DNA from: Saprolegnia diclina VS20
Taxonomy: Eukaryota > Oomycota > Saprolegniomycetes > Saprolegniales > Saprolegniaceae
DNA length: 28,349 nucleotides
Reading direction: 5' to 3'
NCBI RefSeq assembly: GCF_000281045.1
Contig: NW_008246093.1
Location: forward strand, 184,355-212,703
In this document: positions 9,748 to 20,355 of the stretch, in pieces
Position numbering within the stretch: the first letter of the stretch is position 1
Layout: each line of letters begins with the position of its first letter
Made by a program: the position numbers and the translations under genes
Notes under the pieces: generated by a model
Seen by the model: only the letters and a program-made list of their open reading frames with translations
Told to the model about the DNA's origin: nothing
Databases searched by the model: none

Positions 9748-11062
9748 TTGGAAATACGCGTTTAGTTGTCCAGTGGTGGACTATAGTGCTAGCGTTGTTC
9801 ATGACAAATAAAGGGCGGCTGCGTGTGAAATGCCCTCGAGAATGTCGTCGATAGACAAAATGGGGACGCCAAAGACCGCGATCTTTGCGCGGTCGACGGC
9901 GATGCATCGCCTAAGAATAGCCGACAAAGTCTAAATTTGGTGGTTGGTTTCACCAATTCTATAGGACGAGGGTATACCATATCTTTTGTATTTTTGAATT
10001 GAGAGAATACAACAATTCGCTTGCTTCGAATCCTCGATAGCACCGACGCTGCATTCACGCAGGTGACTGTCTTGGACGAGCCCAACTTTTCTTGCGGGTA
10101 CGACACTCGCTGTCGACGACGATGGCCACTGGTGATGCGATGTGATTCACAAATTTCTGACTTCTTGTCGCTTTTACATCCAGCATGTCTTGAGCGTAAT
10201 TGGGGGTTGTACTGAAACAGGGGCTTGAACAAGTAGGAAAATAGAATAGTGGTAAAATCAAGGTATAAACACAAAGGACTTCTCATAACACCAGCGTCCG
10301 CTCACACCGTCTTGGAATAGCAACGGTGGACGTTCATCAAGAGCCAGCAACTCAAAACTCAATTCGAGCTTCTGGCCGACATCCCGAGTCAACGGACGTG
10401 GTCACGTACGATCATCAAAGTCATTTGTGATGTCAACTTTGAAAACAAAGTAGAACTGAACTGTACTGTAGAAAATGATCCTGTATAAGTACGGTCTTAC
10501 TCATACTACCGTAAATTTGAACGTTGCTAGGTAAAATATCGCATGATTCCTTGCGTAGATTTCACTACACCTCATTAAGAGGCAAATGAGATGACGTGAT
10601 TTCTGCATGGCGCATAGAAATCCGCATAAAGCCAGGTGTTTCCGCATAAGATATGATGGTTTTACAGGAAGTAGCGTATATTTACGGTAAATTTATTTCG
10701 GCAGCGTGATTTTGAAAAATGACACCATATGGGTGGCTCGAAACACACTATACTAGAGATGGACGATTTAGTGTTTGTACTGAACTGGAAAATGAAATAA
10801 AATTAGGACATGTTTGGTGCAAGATCCGAAACGTGGGTTTGAAAACCGGCATTTGGACGCGAGTCGTGCCAGTGGTGCTTCCTGGAGGATGTGCTCGCGT
10901 ACAACTACGAGCGTCCTACGCCGACGACGCGTTGACTTTAGTTCAACTTGTAGCCATTAAATCATTTGTTATCGTCACGACAACGTGCGTACTAGTACCC
11001 CACTCGCTCATGGTTGAAAAAGTGATACGAACCATCTTCGCCATTTTTGCCTTGCTGGTTAT
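9748..11062. other. AT-rich intergenic region
   Basis: The most AT-rich part of the window, especially 10200-10720. I find no gene. A plus-strand open frame at 10719-11153 lacks codon bias and overlaps the end of the minus-strand gene. Short repeated words occur: TCCGCATAA twice near 10620-10650, and CGTAAATTT-like words near 10510 and 10685. It could be old transposon debris, but no terminal repeats or transposase remnants were recognised. Confidence 0.5.
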
Positions 11063-11473
11063 TCACTCGGATACAACGACTGCACTAGGCTTGGGGATCA
11101 GACACAGCCCCGCTAGCTTGCGCGCAAGCCCGCTATGGGTATTGAGCGTGTGAACGAAATCGCCCGTGGGTTTGCAGTACGTGATGACGCCGCCACCACC
11201 AGGAAAGAGCGCGACGCCGACAACATCGGAAATCACCGGACTCGTCGTCATCAGTAGCCGGACTGGCCCCGTCAACGCCAGCGAGAGGCCGCCGGCGAGT
11301 GCAGTCTCGTCGTCGACGACGTCCAACATGAGCGAAGCCACAAGATCCGCAAGACGCAAGCGCACAATGTCGCGGTTCTTCTTGACGATGTACCGACCCG
11401 GGCAGTTGGGGATCATCTTCCACTTCCACTGGCTCCTATCCAGCGCATGAGCGTGCATATAAGGCATTGTCAT
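11063..11473 (-). CDS. Uncharacterised conserved-looking protein
   Basis: Predicted 136 residues from ATG 11473; alternative starts at 11467 and 11458. The frame has clean GC-rich codons, and the peptide reads like a folded domain: WKMIPNCPGRY-V, a hydrophobic helix-rich middle (LADLVASLMLDVV), GPVRLLM, DVVGVALFPGGGGVITY, then G-D-F-V-H-T-L-N-T and G-L-A-R-K-L-A-G-L-C-L. The pattern of IPNCPGRY followed by a late HTLNT-x-x-G-x-A-R-K-L feels familiar from a small eukaryotic family of unknown function, but I cannot name it. No membrane segment is certain. The 5' end lies in a palindromic duplication (11447-11553), so the start codon region exists twice. Confidence 0.65.
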   Translation of the reverse strand: MTMPYMHAHALDRSQWKWKMIPNCPGRYIVKKNRDIVRLRLADLVASLMLDVVDDETALAGGLSLALTGPVRLLMTTSPVISDVVGVALFPGGGGVITYCKPTGDFVHTLNTHSGLARKLAGLCLIPKPSAVVVSE

Positions 11474-11553
11474 GGTTGTAGTGAGTTGTGATTTGAGTTG
11501 TTCAGCAATCAACTCCAATCACACCTCAGTACAACCATGAGCGTGCATATAAA
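11447..11553. repeat. Palindromic duplication at a gene start
   Basis: An imperfect inverted repeat has arms 11471-11502 and 11507-11539 with a four-base loop; about 29 of 32 positions pair, with one bulged base. It is flanked by a direct repeat, CATGAGCGTGCATATAA, at 11447-11463 and 11537-11553. The start region of the minus-strand gene (M-H-A-H codons) is therefore present in two copies, the outer one not leading into the gene. Confidence 0.8.
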
Positions 11554-12015
11554 CAGTGTATGACAACGCACCACAAACACTGGAGTGCCGCGCCGCCGTC
11601 GCCGACGAAGCGGCCGTCGCCGACAAATGTGCTCGCCATCCCGCCGTTCCAGCCCTGATGCCGGGAGCTGATTGGCTGTTCATTTTACACCGACCACGTG
11701 CTAAATTCGATCGAAGTGTTTTCCACACACTAAATACACGCCAGTATTGGACCAAACCTTGCTCCAGCTGACTTCACGCTGAATCAGAGGATGCTCTCTT
11801 GGCATCACTATCTAGTCTATTCGTACTAGTCCGAGAAATGATTCAATGGGTGTCTTCTCGCAAGCTGCATATGCAGGCATGATATGCAGGTATCTCCTTG
11901 CCTACTCGCAAGGCGGCGTGCGATTACACGGGAACGAGGATGCGATCCGTACTTATCCGGACACCAAATTGACGCTGAAGATGCAAAGAAAGACCATTTC
12001 GCCACGAGCAAGAGC
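11554..12015. other. Divergent intergenic region
   Basis: Separates the unknown minus-strand gene from the plus-strand methyltransferase and should contain both promoters. No coding signal was seen. A CCATTTCGCCA initiator-like word lies about 15-25 nt before the methyltransferase ATG at 12016. Confidence 0.45.
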
Positions 12016-12566
12016 ATGGCGACCCTCGCGCCGTTCAACCCGACGGGCGCCGGTGCCATCGACGTCGCCTTGCGCCTCCTTGCGCCAACGAAGGACGACG
12101 TCGTCTACGACATTGGCTGCGGCGACGGGCGGCTCCTCGTGGCCATTGCCTCGCAGTGCGGCAGCCGCTGCATCGGCATCGAATGCGACGCCAGCCTCGT
12201 CCAGCGCGCGCACGCCTTGATCCACGCGCATGGCGTGAGCGACCGCGTCACGATCCGCCAAGAAGACGCGACGACGTCCGACTTTTCCGACGCGACGCTC
12301 CTCTTTCTCTACCTCGTGCCCAAGGGCATCCAGGCCATGCTGCCCATGTACGCGCGCTCCTTCTTCGCATACTAGTATGTACTAGCGACCAAGGAATAGG
12401 CTCGAGGCCGCCAAGGCGAGTGGCGTCCGCATTTGCACCAACATCTTTTCGATACCGTCGTGGCAGCCGACGGCCACAGGCGACTACAAGGGCACCAAGG
12501 TATTTGTACTTGTTTCCTCCTCTTCTGACGCGACAACCGCACGTATAGATCTACTTGTATGCGTAG
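12016..12566 (+). CDS. Class I SAM-dependent methyltransferase, small
   Basis: Exons 12016-12347, 12400-12499 and 12549-12566 encode 149 residues. Motif I is VYDIGCGDGRLLV (glycine loop at 33-38), the acidic end of strand beta-2 is in GIECD (56-58), an acidic D85 follows in QEDAT, and the strand beta-4 region reads TLLFLYLVPKG. The end carries TNIFSIPSWQP and G-T-K-I-Y-L-Y-A. This layout and size resemble FAM173/ATPSCKMT-type lysine methyltransferases, but without the membrane segment of those mitochondrial enzymes, so the substrate is open. The first intron (52 bp) joins M-L-P-M to L-E-A-A-K; unspliced, the frame would stop after R-S-F-F-A-Y. The ATG at 12016 starts directly before the conserved domain; the frame is open further upstream without conserved-looking sequence. 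Confidence 0.88.
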
Positions 12567-13141
12567 CCGCGCTTTTCGACCGGCGCGAGCTGTGGGTTAC
12601 CTATACTATTTATTCAAACTTGTTCTTTGTAGTCCTTTGTCGTAGTGCAGATAACACGACGAGGAGTTGTTGCTGTGGTCTTCGTAGATGGCCTCGCAAC
12701 CTCTTCCGTTAGGGCTGTGCTAAAGCGTCCGACGCGACGCGAGCCGTTGCAGTCGCGTCTTGCCGCTTCCGGCAACGTCAGCATGACAACTATGGTCGTC
12801 GTGTCGAGTGTACCTCGCTGGCCGTAGTTTAGAGTGAATCGACATAATGGGCTGGCCTTTCTCACAGCGATGGAACTCGTCACATAATGAACAAGTCCTT
12901 TAGAACTTGTGCGTACGCCTCGAAGGGCGAGAGAGGGCAACGTAGGTCGTCCATGTGTGCGCGATTGAATTTTTGTTTTTCCCGATTTTTCTGAATTTTC
13001 CAACGATCCACATCATCTTGTGTTATTCGAGGACACTACCAAGCGCATACATTGGGTATTTTGATGTCCTTGACAATATTTCCATGCTAGTCATAATCAT
13101 AAGACAATATAATATCGATATTGGATTCTAAATAAGCAGAC
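12567..13141. other. Convergent intergenic region
   Basis: Between the ends of the methyltransferase (plus) and C2H2 gene (minus). Open frames on either strand lack codon bias. The last 120 bases are AT-rich, as expected for a 3' region. Confidence 0.5.
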
Positions 13142-13639
13142 TTAAGGCGCGACGCCGTGGCACTTTTTCATATGGCGGGCAAAGTTGGAGCGCTGCGTGA
13201 AGGTCCGGTGGCAGTCAGCAACATGACAGGCGAAGGGCTTGACGCCATAGTGCTTCCACACGTGCTCCTTGAGCGACCCGCTGTGGGCGTACCGCTTGGT
13301 GCAGCCGTCGTGCGTGCACATGTACGGCTTGATGCCTTCGTGCGCCTTGTGGTGCGCGCCGAGGTTGGAGCTATGGGCAAAGCGCTTGCTGCAGCCGTCG
13401 TACTTGCAAGCGAACGGCTTGCTGCCCGTGTGCGTCCGCTCGTGCGTCACGAGCTCCGACTTGGCGCGGAACCGCTTCTTGCACACGTCGCACACATGCG
13501 GCTTGGGCACCGCCGGCGGGCGCAGGCCGAGGAGCGTCGCGAGGATGTGGGCGTCGGCGGGCCCAAAGGCCTCTTCCTTGGGCGCCCAGAGCCGCGTCGG
13601 CTCCATGTGATCGTCCATCGCGCGAAGCAAGAATGGCAT
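13142..13639 (-). CDS. C2H2 zinc-finger protein, four fingers
   Basis: 165 residues without introns. Four classical fingers fill residues 48-161: C50/C53/H66/H70, C78/C83/H96/H100, C108/C113/H126/H130 and C138/C143/H156/H161. Linkers are variants of TGEKP (TGSKP, EGIKP, YGVKP). Fingers 2-4 have the C-x4-C spacing seen in TFIIIA- and ZIC-like fingers. Helix positions read [25 protein letters not shown] and QRSNFARH. The 47-residue N-terminal part has no domain. It is probably a sequence-specific DNA- or RNA-binding regulator; the target is unknown. ATG 13639 is the first ATG in frame; ATG 13618 is an alternative. Confidence 0.9.
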   Translation of the reverse strand: MPFLLRAMDDHMEPTRLWAPKEEAFGPADAHILATLLGLRPPAVPKPHVCDVCKKRFRAKSELVTHERTHTGSKPFACKYDGCSKRFAHSSNLGAHHKAHEGIKPYMCTHDGCTKRYAHSGSLKEHVWKHYGVKPFACHVADCHRTFTQRSNFARHMKKCHGVAP

Positions 13640-14467
13640 GCTACAGCGGTTATGCCTCTTCACTTCATGGGAAGATCCACCGCGTCAATTTTATCCGGAC
13701 TTCTTCGCGTATCCGGACACGCCTCGCGAAGATCGTTTCGCTCGCTCACGCCAAGTCCTCAGATGTTTGTACGCGTACGACTACGACGAGTTTATACCTA
13801 AGCTAGTCGTTGGTGTATGCGTACGACTCCACGTCCATGTTGTTGTTGATGATGGAGCTGCGATGTCCCGTCGCGACCGGTCGCCTTGCCCTTGGGGATT
13901 GCACGGTTGGGCATCTCCGCCCGCCGACGTCGCTTCTTCCTCCCATCTCCACAAGCCGCCTAGCTGAAACGACTCGCTGAAACGGGTTGCAACCTTCTCG
14001 CCATGATTGTGGCATGCATCAACGCGTCGGACTGAGTCGGGCCGTGTTGGGTCTTGCACGAGTTCATAAATAGAAAAGTCTCTTAGACTACTATCGGTAG
14101 TCTGTGAAAATGAAAATATTGTCCACGCGCTTGCCGACTAGCCCGACATCAAACGATACAACATACTAGTACTACCGTATACTTGGGTGGAGCTCTAAAT
14201 TTTGATGAGCAAGGCGTGGTCAGCGACGCTTGCGCAACTGCCTTTTGTCGCACTCGCGGCTACCTTCTTTTCGGTTCCATCGTTCACTTGCCACTCACTT
14301 CGGATGTCGAGCATGATTGACCAAAACGAGAAATTTGCACTCTAAAACGAGAAATTTGCACTCTCAAACCAGAAAATTACACTCAGAAGAAACAACATGT
14401 CCGTTGGAATGAAATATATAGCATCATAAATGGTAGCTCGTATGCATGTAAATAATCCTCGTAGCGA
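13640..14467. other. Intergenic region with degraded-looking open frames
   Basis: Minus-strand open frames at 13781-14059 and 13803-14015 overlap each other and have no domain; one ends in an Asn-rich stretch. I do not call them. A three-copy repeat lies at 14323-14386, just downstream of the flippase stop. Confidence 0.45.
14323..14386. repeat. Three-copy repeat of about 21 bp
   Basis: Two identical units (14323-14343 and 14344-14364, AAAACGAGAAATTTGCACTCT) and a third diverged unit (14365-14386), about 80-145 bp downstream of the flippase stop codon on the minus strand. Confidence 0.85.
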
Positions 14468-17400
14468 CTACGGCGTTGTCGTGTCGTCGTCCTGCATCGC
14501 CACTTGCACTTGATCGGTGGCCGCTGCCTCGGTGGCCGGCGTCGCGGGTGCCTTGATCCACCGGCGTCGACGCACGCAGCGCCCCATAATCTTGTTGATC
14601 CCGCGCTTGAGTTTGCCGGGGTGTTTGATGCGCAAATTCTCACGGTCGAGGTCCAATTTGCAAAAATCGGCAAATTTGGTCGCATATTCCCAGTGCCCGC
14701 CGTCGGCTTCGCACGCTTCTTCGATGCCAATACTCTTGTCAATGATCCAGTCGGCGTCCTGTGTCTTGGGGCGGTGGCTCGCGCCAAGCGCCATGTCGCG
14801 GTTGCAATACTGAAGCGGGTCCGCGAGCGTAAATGGCGCACTCCAGCCCAGAAACACTTGGTACCTACATCGAGTTGCATTCGTCGCTTGCTGGAAGGAG
14901 GACATGGGTGTACCGCTGGACTTGGTAGTAGTGCGGGACGTCCATGCTGTCGACGCCGCGCCAAAACTGGACTTCGGCGGCAAAGACGGCGCGGGGACTC
15001 AAGGCTCGGGCGAGAGCGTGCTCGACGTGGTGCAGAGTCCGCACGGGCGCCAAGATGAGGCTTCGCAACGCGCCGCCGTGTCGGTCTTCGAGCGACGCCT
15101 GTGAAAACGCAAAACCGCAATACGCCGGCCGCGCCGGCCCTGGGCCTCGAGGTGACTTCACAATATGAATCGCGAGGGTTGGATCTAAAGCAAACCGATG
15201 AGGGTTTATGAACAAAAGCGAATCACAGGACGACCTCGAAGCGGCTTGAGCTCGGACGTCAGGTAGCAGCGAAAGTCGACCTTGAACGGCTTGTAGTGCT
15301 TGGGAATGACCGGTCCAGTCCACGCAATCTTGTCGCCGAGGTCGAGCTTCTCGGCCTCTTGGAGGACGTGGTAGTACTCGGGTCGCCACTCGCGCTTGAA
15401 GCTTTTATAAATCAAGTCCCGGAGCAGCGCCATGACGACGCAGAGGAACACAATCATGTAGCTCTCGGGCAGCGTGCAAATGTAAGGGAAAATGTGGTCC
15501 GTGATCGCACTCGACATAAAGTTGGAGATGACGTAGCCCGAGACGACCCAGAACGGCAATGTGACCCACATGGCAAAGTGCATGCCTACCATTTTCTCAA
15601 CAACCCAAATCTCAATCTCAAAAACACGCTACCGAGGTTCCACGAGACCGTGTTGAGACCGAGCTTTGCCCACCCGACGGCAATGACGGCACAAAATGAG
15701 ACACCGCCGCAGTTGAGCAGCGAGAACGAGTTGCCTTGCGAGTCGACACTGCCGAGCAAATAGAGTGGCACGAGCGTGCACACAGCCTACATTGGAATTT
15801 AGCGCTCTTGCATCGCATGTGGCGCCTACCGCTTCGTACAGTCCTTCAAAGATCCAGGCCGTAAAGATGCGCAAGCTAAGCATCTCGCCGTGCGCTCCAA
15901 TGTGGTAGAGCCCCGGGTTGTGAAACGCCATGGACGCCGACGTCTCTTGCTCCATGACGGCGACAATCATGATCGGGAGGAACGTCCAAAAGATGTTGTA
16001 GCCGTTGAGCCAGTAGTTGTTGACGTACAGGGTGCCCGAGCCGCCCGCGTACACGGCAAAGACGTAGACGCTGAAGTAGCAAATGATGTTCTTGTAGACG
16101 ACGTAGAGCACGAGCTTGCACATGCGGTGGTAGTTCCAGTGGCCGTGGACGAGGAGGAGCCGGCGAAGGTACTCGAATTGCGCGATCGCAAAGTCGCTCG
16201 CGTTCACAGCCTGGAGCCCTTCGTGGCCCGAGATACCAATGCCAATGTGCGCTTCTTGGATCATGCTCACGTCGTTGGCGCCGTCGCCGATCGAGAGCGT
16301 CCGGCAGTCGGCAATGTTCTTCTTCACGAGCGCGACGACCTCGGCCTTTTGCTTGGGCGAGACGCGGCAGCAAATCACAGCCTTGCAACACTGCGCAATC
16401 TCGAGAAAGAGAAACTTGAGCTGCGGGTACATCAAGATAACCTTGAGCACTTGGCCGTCAATCACGATCGCTTGCGCCTGGACGTTCTGGAACGAATTCG
16501 AGGTGCCGCGCGCCGCTTCGTACGCCCGGACGACCTTGACGCGCTCTGTCAGCACCCGCTGGAGGTAACTCGCCATGTCCTCGTTTGGGCCGCACGCATC
16601 GCTGTTGAGGACCACACGGTCCATGTCGTCGGTCAAGAGCCGACACGCGTACGCAATGTTGATGGCCGTCTCTTCCTTGTCGCCGGTCAAAACCTAGTGC
16701 GCATAAGATCTTGTTGCAATACAATATCGAGACACGTACCCAGACTTTGATGCCAGCGCTCAAGAGACATGCAATGGTCTCGGGCACGCCGTTCTGGAGC
16801 CGGTCTTCGACGGCCGTCGCGCCAAGGAGCTCAAGGTCCGTCTCCATCGCCTCTTCGAGAGCTTCGATCCGCGCCAGGTCCTCCTGCAGGCAAAGTATTG
16901 GCATCCTTTTTGACTAGATATGTGTACCGTGTACGTCGGCGAGGTGTCATCGAGCGTCGTGAGCGCGTGCTTGTAGTCGGCCGCCCACGTCGTGTACCAG
17001 TCTTCGTCGAGCGTGCGCTGCGCAATCACGAGCGTGCGCAGTCCGTCGGCGGCGTACTGCTCCATGTGGGCCATCGTCTGGCGCTTGAGCGCTTCTGGCA
17101 CGTCGCTTGCGAGCCGCGGGTAGATGATCTAAGGCAATAGCCAGTCGGTTCATGATCGTTAGCGCAAAACAATACCATGTCGGCCCCCTTTGTCATGAGC
17201 AAGAGGCGGTTGCTGGGCGTGCGGCAGATGACCGACATGCGCTTCCGCGTCGACGTAAACTCGATGAGCTCGAGGATTTGGAATTCCTCGTCGCACGCGG
17301 CGCCTTGCACGAGTCGGCGCATCTACACAGCGTAAAACTCTGCGTGAAGCGGCGAGAGATCAATGATTGTACGGTGCATTTGCCAGTCGACCGACCCACA

Positions 17401-19286
17401 AACGTGAACCCAAGGAAGGCGGCCCCCGCCACAAGCGCAAGCTCATCGGGCGACGACGCGGAGAAGCTCGATGCGCCTGTCGCATCGTCCGTCTCGACAA
17501 CGACCGAGTGGCACACCGCGAGGTGCGTCAGGAACTTCGCCAAATTCGCTGCTTGGTGCGGAATGAGCCAGTCTTTTGCGAGCTCGTTCTTTGGGTCGAG
17601 AAACTGCACGTTGGGGATCGTGCGTCCATGCAGCGGCTCGGCTTCGAGGTCCGTGACAGACGCGACGCGCCCCGCGCGTGTCTGGGCGGCGCGGCCAATG
17701 TCGGTCGAGCCGCGGCCGTACGACCGCCCGGCGACCGAGAGCTTGCGAAAATTCATTTCATTGGCGGTGAGCGTGCCCGTCTTGTCGCTGAAGATGTGCG
17801 TCACTTGCCCAAGCTCGTCGTTGAGGTCGGCGTTGCGGACCATCGCTGGCGTGTCGGACGGGGCATGGTACATGCCTAGTTCATTTTGGTATCAGTGTCC
17901 AACTCTCCAATTCTCAAACATCTCGACACTCTCCAAACTCAAATTTGCCAAATTTGCCAAATTGGCAAACTTTGCAACAAAAAATATGAAAATCGACGTA
18001 CCGAGGTCGCGGTTCATAAAGATGGTTTGGTAGCTCTTGACGATCGCGATCGACACGTAGAGCGTGATGGGGACGAACGACGCAATGAGGATCCAGTAGT
18101 AGCCAAACATGACGACGCCGCCCGAAAATGAAATCGTATACGCGTTGAGCGAGTCGCCGACGCCAAAGTAGAGGTACCATGGCGCATTTGCATGCATCCA
18201 CGTCAGATCCAAGATCGTGCCGACGAAGCAGAGCGCAATGAGAATCGCCATCAGGATGAAGATGCCACGGTTGATGATCTCGAGCGCTTTGCTCGTCTTG
18301 GTCGGCGTCTTGTTGGACGACTGCATGACCTTGGTGTCGGTCCCGGTGTTGAGGACGAGGCCATACACAAACGGCGTGTTGCGAATGACGCAGCCGCGCA
18401 GCGCGACGTTCTTGAGGTCGAGCGGGAAGAGCGTGTCGCTGCCTTCGTCCGGCTCGTACCGTCCATTGAAGCTGTTGATGTCGTGGTTGGGCAGCTCGCT
18501 AAAGACGCGACCGGGCAGACGACCGAGCGCGCTTGGGTCCGAGAGCTGCGCGTACGTGCACGCAAGCGCTTGGCGGATCTTGAGGTTCGTCTCGCCGTCG
18601 AGCGACTTGGTCTCGACAAAGCACATGCCAATGGGCGACGACGGGTTGGCCTCGTGCACCTAGGATGGTATAAGACAAGGGTGGTGCGCGCAGGCGTACG
18701 GCAAGGAGGAGGACGTCGGCGGGCACGGCCTCGTACTTTTTGATTTGAAGAATGTCGCCGACCGCTACGTCCTTCCACGCCCGCTGCACGAACGGGTCGG
18801 ACGCGTTGGCACTGGCTCGGTCGTACACGAGCGTCGTCCGCGCGTTCATGACGGCGTCGGCGCGGTGGCGCGCGACGTCTTCGAGGCCTGTGAACACGCC
18901 ATCGACAAAGAGCACGATCGAGAGCACCATCCTGCGCATGCACTTAGCACCGAGAGATGGGATGTCACGGTGTACCATTGGTAGGGCAACCCGAGCGTCG
19001 ACGAGATCGAGGGCAGGAGCTGGCCGACGCCAACGAGAAGAAAGTAAAAGTTGGCCACCTGCGCGAGAATGAGCGAGACGCCATGCGGTCATGTGCGTAC
19101 CCGCGTGAAGCGCTCGTAGAGGAAGACGGGCACGAAGCTATAGAACGTGTACTTGCTCGTCGCGACCGCATTGTTCGGGAAGCCCGCGTTGGCCGACGGG
19201 TTGTTGAGGTGGACGATGCGCCAGTGCGTCGGGTCGAGCACGGACGCCGACGGCGTCGGCGCGACCGGTGCCTGCTCCGTCGTCAT
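14468..19286 (-). CDS. P4-type ATPase (phospholipid flippase) with C-terminal DysF-like region
   Basis: Thirteen exons in transcription order: 19286-19101, 19058-18976, 18931-18700, 18659-18002, 17875-17373, 17322-17176, 17128-16928, 16883-16740, 16693-15830, 15786-15633, 15585-15235, 15184-14914, 14864-14468; 1396 residues. P4 hallmarks in order: RVANFYFLL after the first helix, DGET (188-191) in the actuator domain, PITLYVS in helix 4, DKTGTLT with phosphorylated Asp417, [24 protein letters not shown] (599-602), [12 protein letters not shown] and GDGAND (854-859), then about six C-terminal helices and a GFAFSQ tail motif. It should move phospholipids to the cytosolic leaflet, usually with a CDC50 partner. 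Unusually, the frame runs on through two phase-matched introns into a region with [20 protein letters not shown] and CVRRRRWIK, a pattern like dysferlin (DysF) domains. The fourth intron is 126 bp; the others are 40-50 bp. The core is certain; the last two exons are slightly less so. Confidence 0.93.
17876..18001 (-). repeat. Long repeat-bearing intron of the flippase
   Basis: At 126 bp this fourth intron is more than twice as long as any other I place. On the plus strand, 17941-17976 consists of four nine-base units (CAAATTTGC twice, then CAAATTGGC and AAACTTTGC) that also form short inverted repeats. Without splicing the frame continues through the repeats and then stops inside the intron. 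Confidence 0.8.
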
Positions 19287-20355
19287 GGCTGCGACTCTGG
19301 AAATAGCCAACGACGAAATTTGGGTTTCGAGCTAAATTTGCTCACAAAGCTCGAAACGACCGGCGCCTTTCTGCAAGATCCCGGAACCATGGCGAAGCCG
19401 CACGCACGAGCAGTGGCGCAAGAGAAGCTCAGACATGCAGCCCAAGAAGAAGCCTCTAGATGGAGGCCATGCGTACCTACAGCAGCATGGGCTAGATCGA
19501 TCAAGCTCGCAGGGAGCTCCAACTGCCCAAGATACGGCAATGATAGCGAGCGTTCCTCCGAGGTAGACGCACGCCATAATGCTAGTAGGATGCAGTCAAT
19601 GCGATGCTATCTCCAGCTTCCAGCTGCAGGTCATGCGTCAAGTTGCCACTGGCGCCTGTCCAGCGACGCCGCTTCCTTCGCATGCTTCGGTTTGAAACGC
19701 CAACATCCGGATAAGGCGATCGGATTCCGGATAATATACGACCTCGGTTTTGCTGCAGTTTAAAATCGTGAGAGCGTGTGGCAGCGTCGTTGAGAAGATG
19801 CGCAAGGCGAGGGTACTACGTAGTACTAGGCCATAAACGATTCCATGAAGGTTAGTATGGATGTATACGTACTTGAGAATGGAAGGAGTAAAGACGGGTG
19901 GTGGCGTCGACAACCGTTTCGACAGAGACTGGCGCGGTGGCACTTTGGCCGGCTGCACCCCGTTTTTCAGAGACGAAACGAAATATTTGTTTAAAAACTC
20001 TAGTATTTAGTGAACGGGTTCTCGATGTACACAGTTGTCCTTCGCTCGCCTTGCCCATTTATCGTTGTCGATCACGCCAATATGGTGATGAGTTCGTTCA
20101 GAGTTACAATCAAGAAGGCATCATCGACAAAGCTATTCGCGCATGCTACGTTGCTCGGCGCGACTCTGCTGCTACCCGCGAGATAGATGCCGATACAGCT
20201 CGATCGTATGCCTCGTGCGCGGCGAAGGGTTTGTGACGTCGTGGTGCAAACCTTGACACAGAGGCAAAACGCGCACAGAGTGCCACGTCACACGTTAAAC
20301 GAGTTAAAGTGCCGTGGCATGGGACAAAAAGGGGTCCGTGCAAGCCAACGTTGCC
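19287..20355. other. Intergenic region upstream of the flippase
   Basis: Contains the flippase promoter on its left and the 3' region of the hydrolase gene on its right. No open frame shows coding bias or a domain. A perfect 10-bp inverted repeat lies at 19324-19357, and the word TCCGGATAA/TCCGGATAAT occurs twice near 19705-19735. Confidence 0.5.
19324..19357. promoter_or_regulatory. Inverted repeat upstream of the flippase
   Basis: GTTTCGAGCT at 19324-19333 is matched perfectly by AGCTCGAAAC at 19348-19357 with a 14-base AT-rich spacer. It sits 38-71 nt upstream of the flippase ATG, so it is either a dimeric protein-binding site or a hairpin in the leader. Function is inferred from position only. 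Confidence 0.5.

Noticed and set aside
10021-10045. TTCGAATCC word resembling a tRNA T-loop
   Set aside because: The flanking bases do not form a T stem and no acceptor, D or anticodon arms can be built upstream.
10719-11153. 144-codon plus-strand open frame
   Set aside because: Its start lies in the AT-rich spacer, it lacks codon bias and it overlaps the better-supported minus-strand gene.
13781-14059. Minus-strand open frames after the C2H2 gene
   Set aside because: Overlapping frames without domain or consistent codon bias; at most gene debris.
15205-15207. TAA as the end of the flippase
   Set aside because: It lies inside a 50-bp intron. Splicing gives a typical P4 tail motif (GFAFSQ), which is out of reach if translation stops here.
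15890-16750. 286-codon plus-strand open frame
   Set aside because: Antisense shadow of the flippase's large ninth exon, with no domain of its own.
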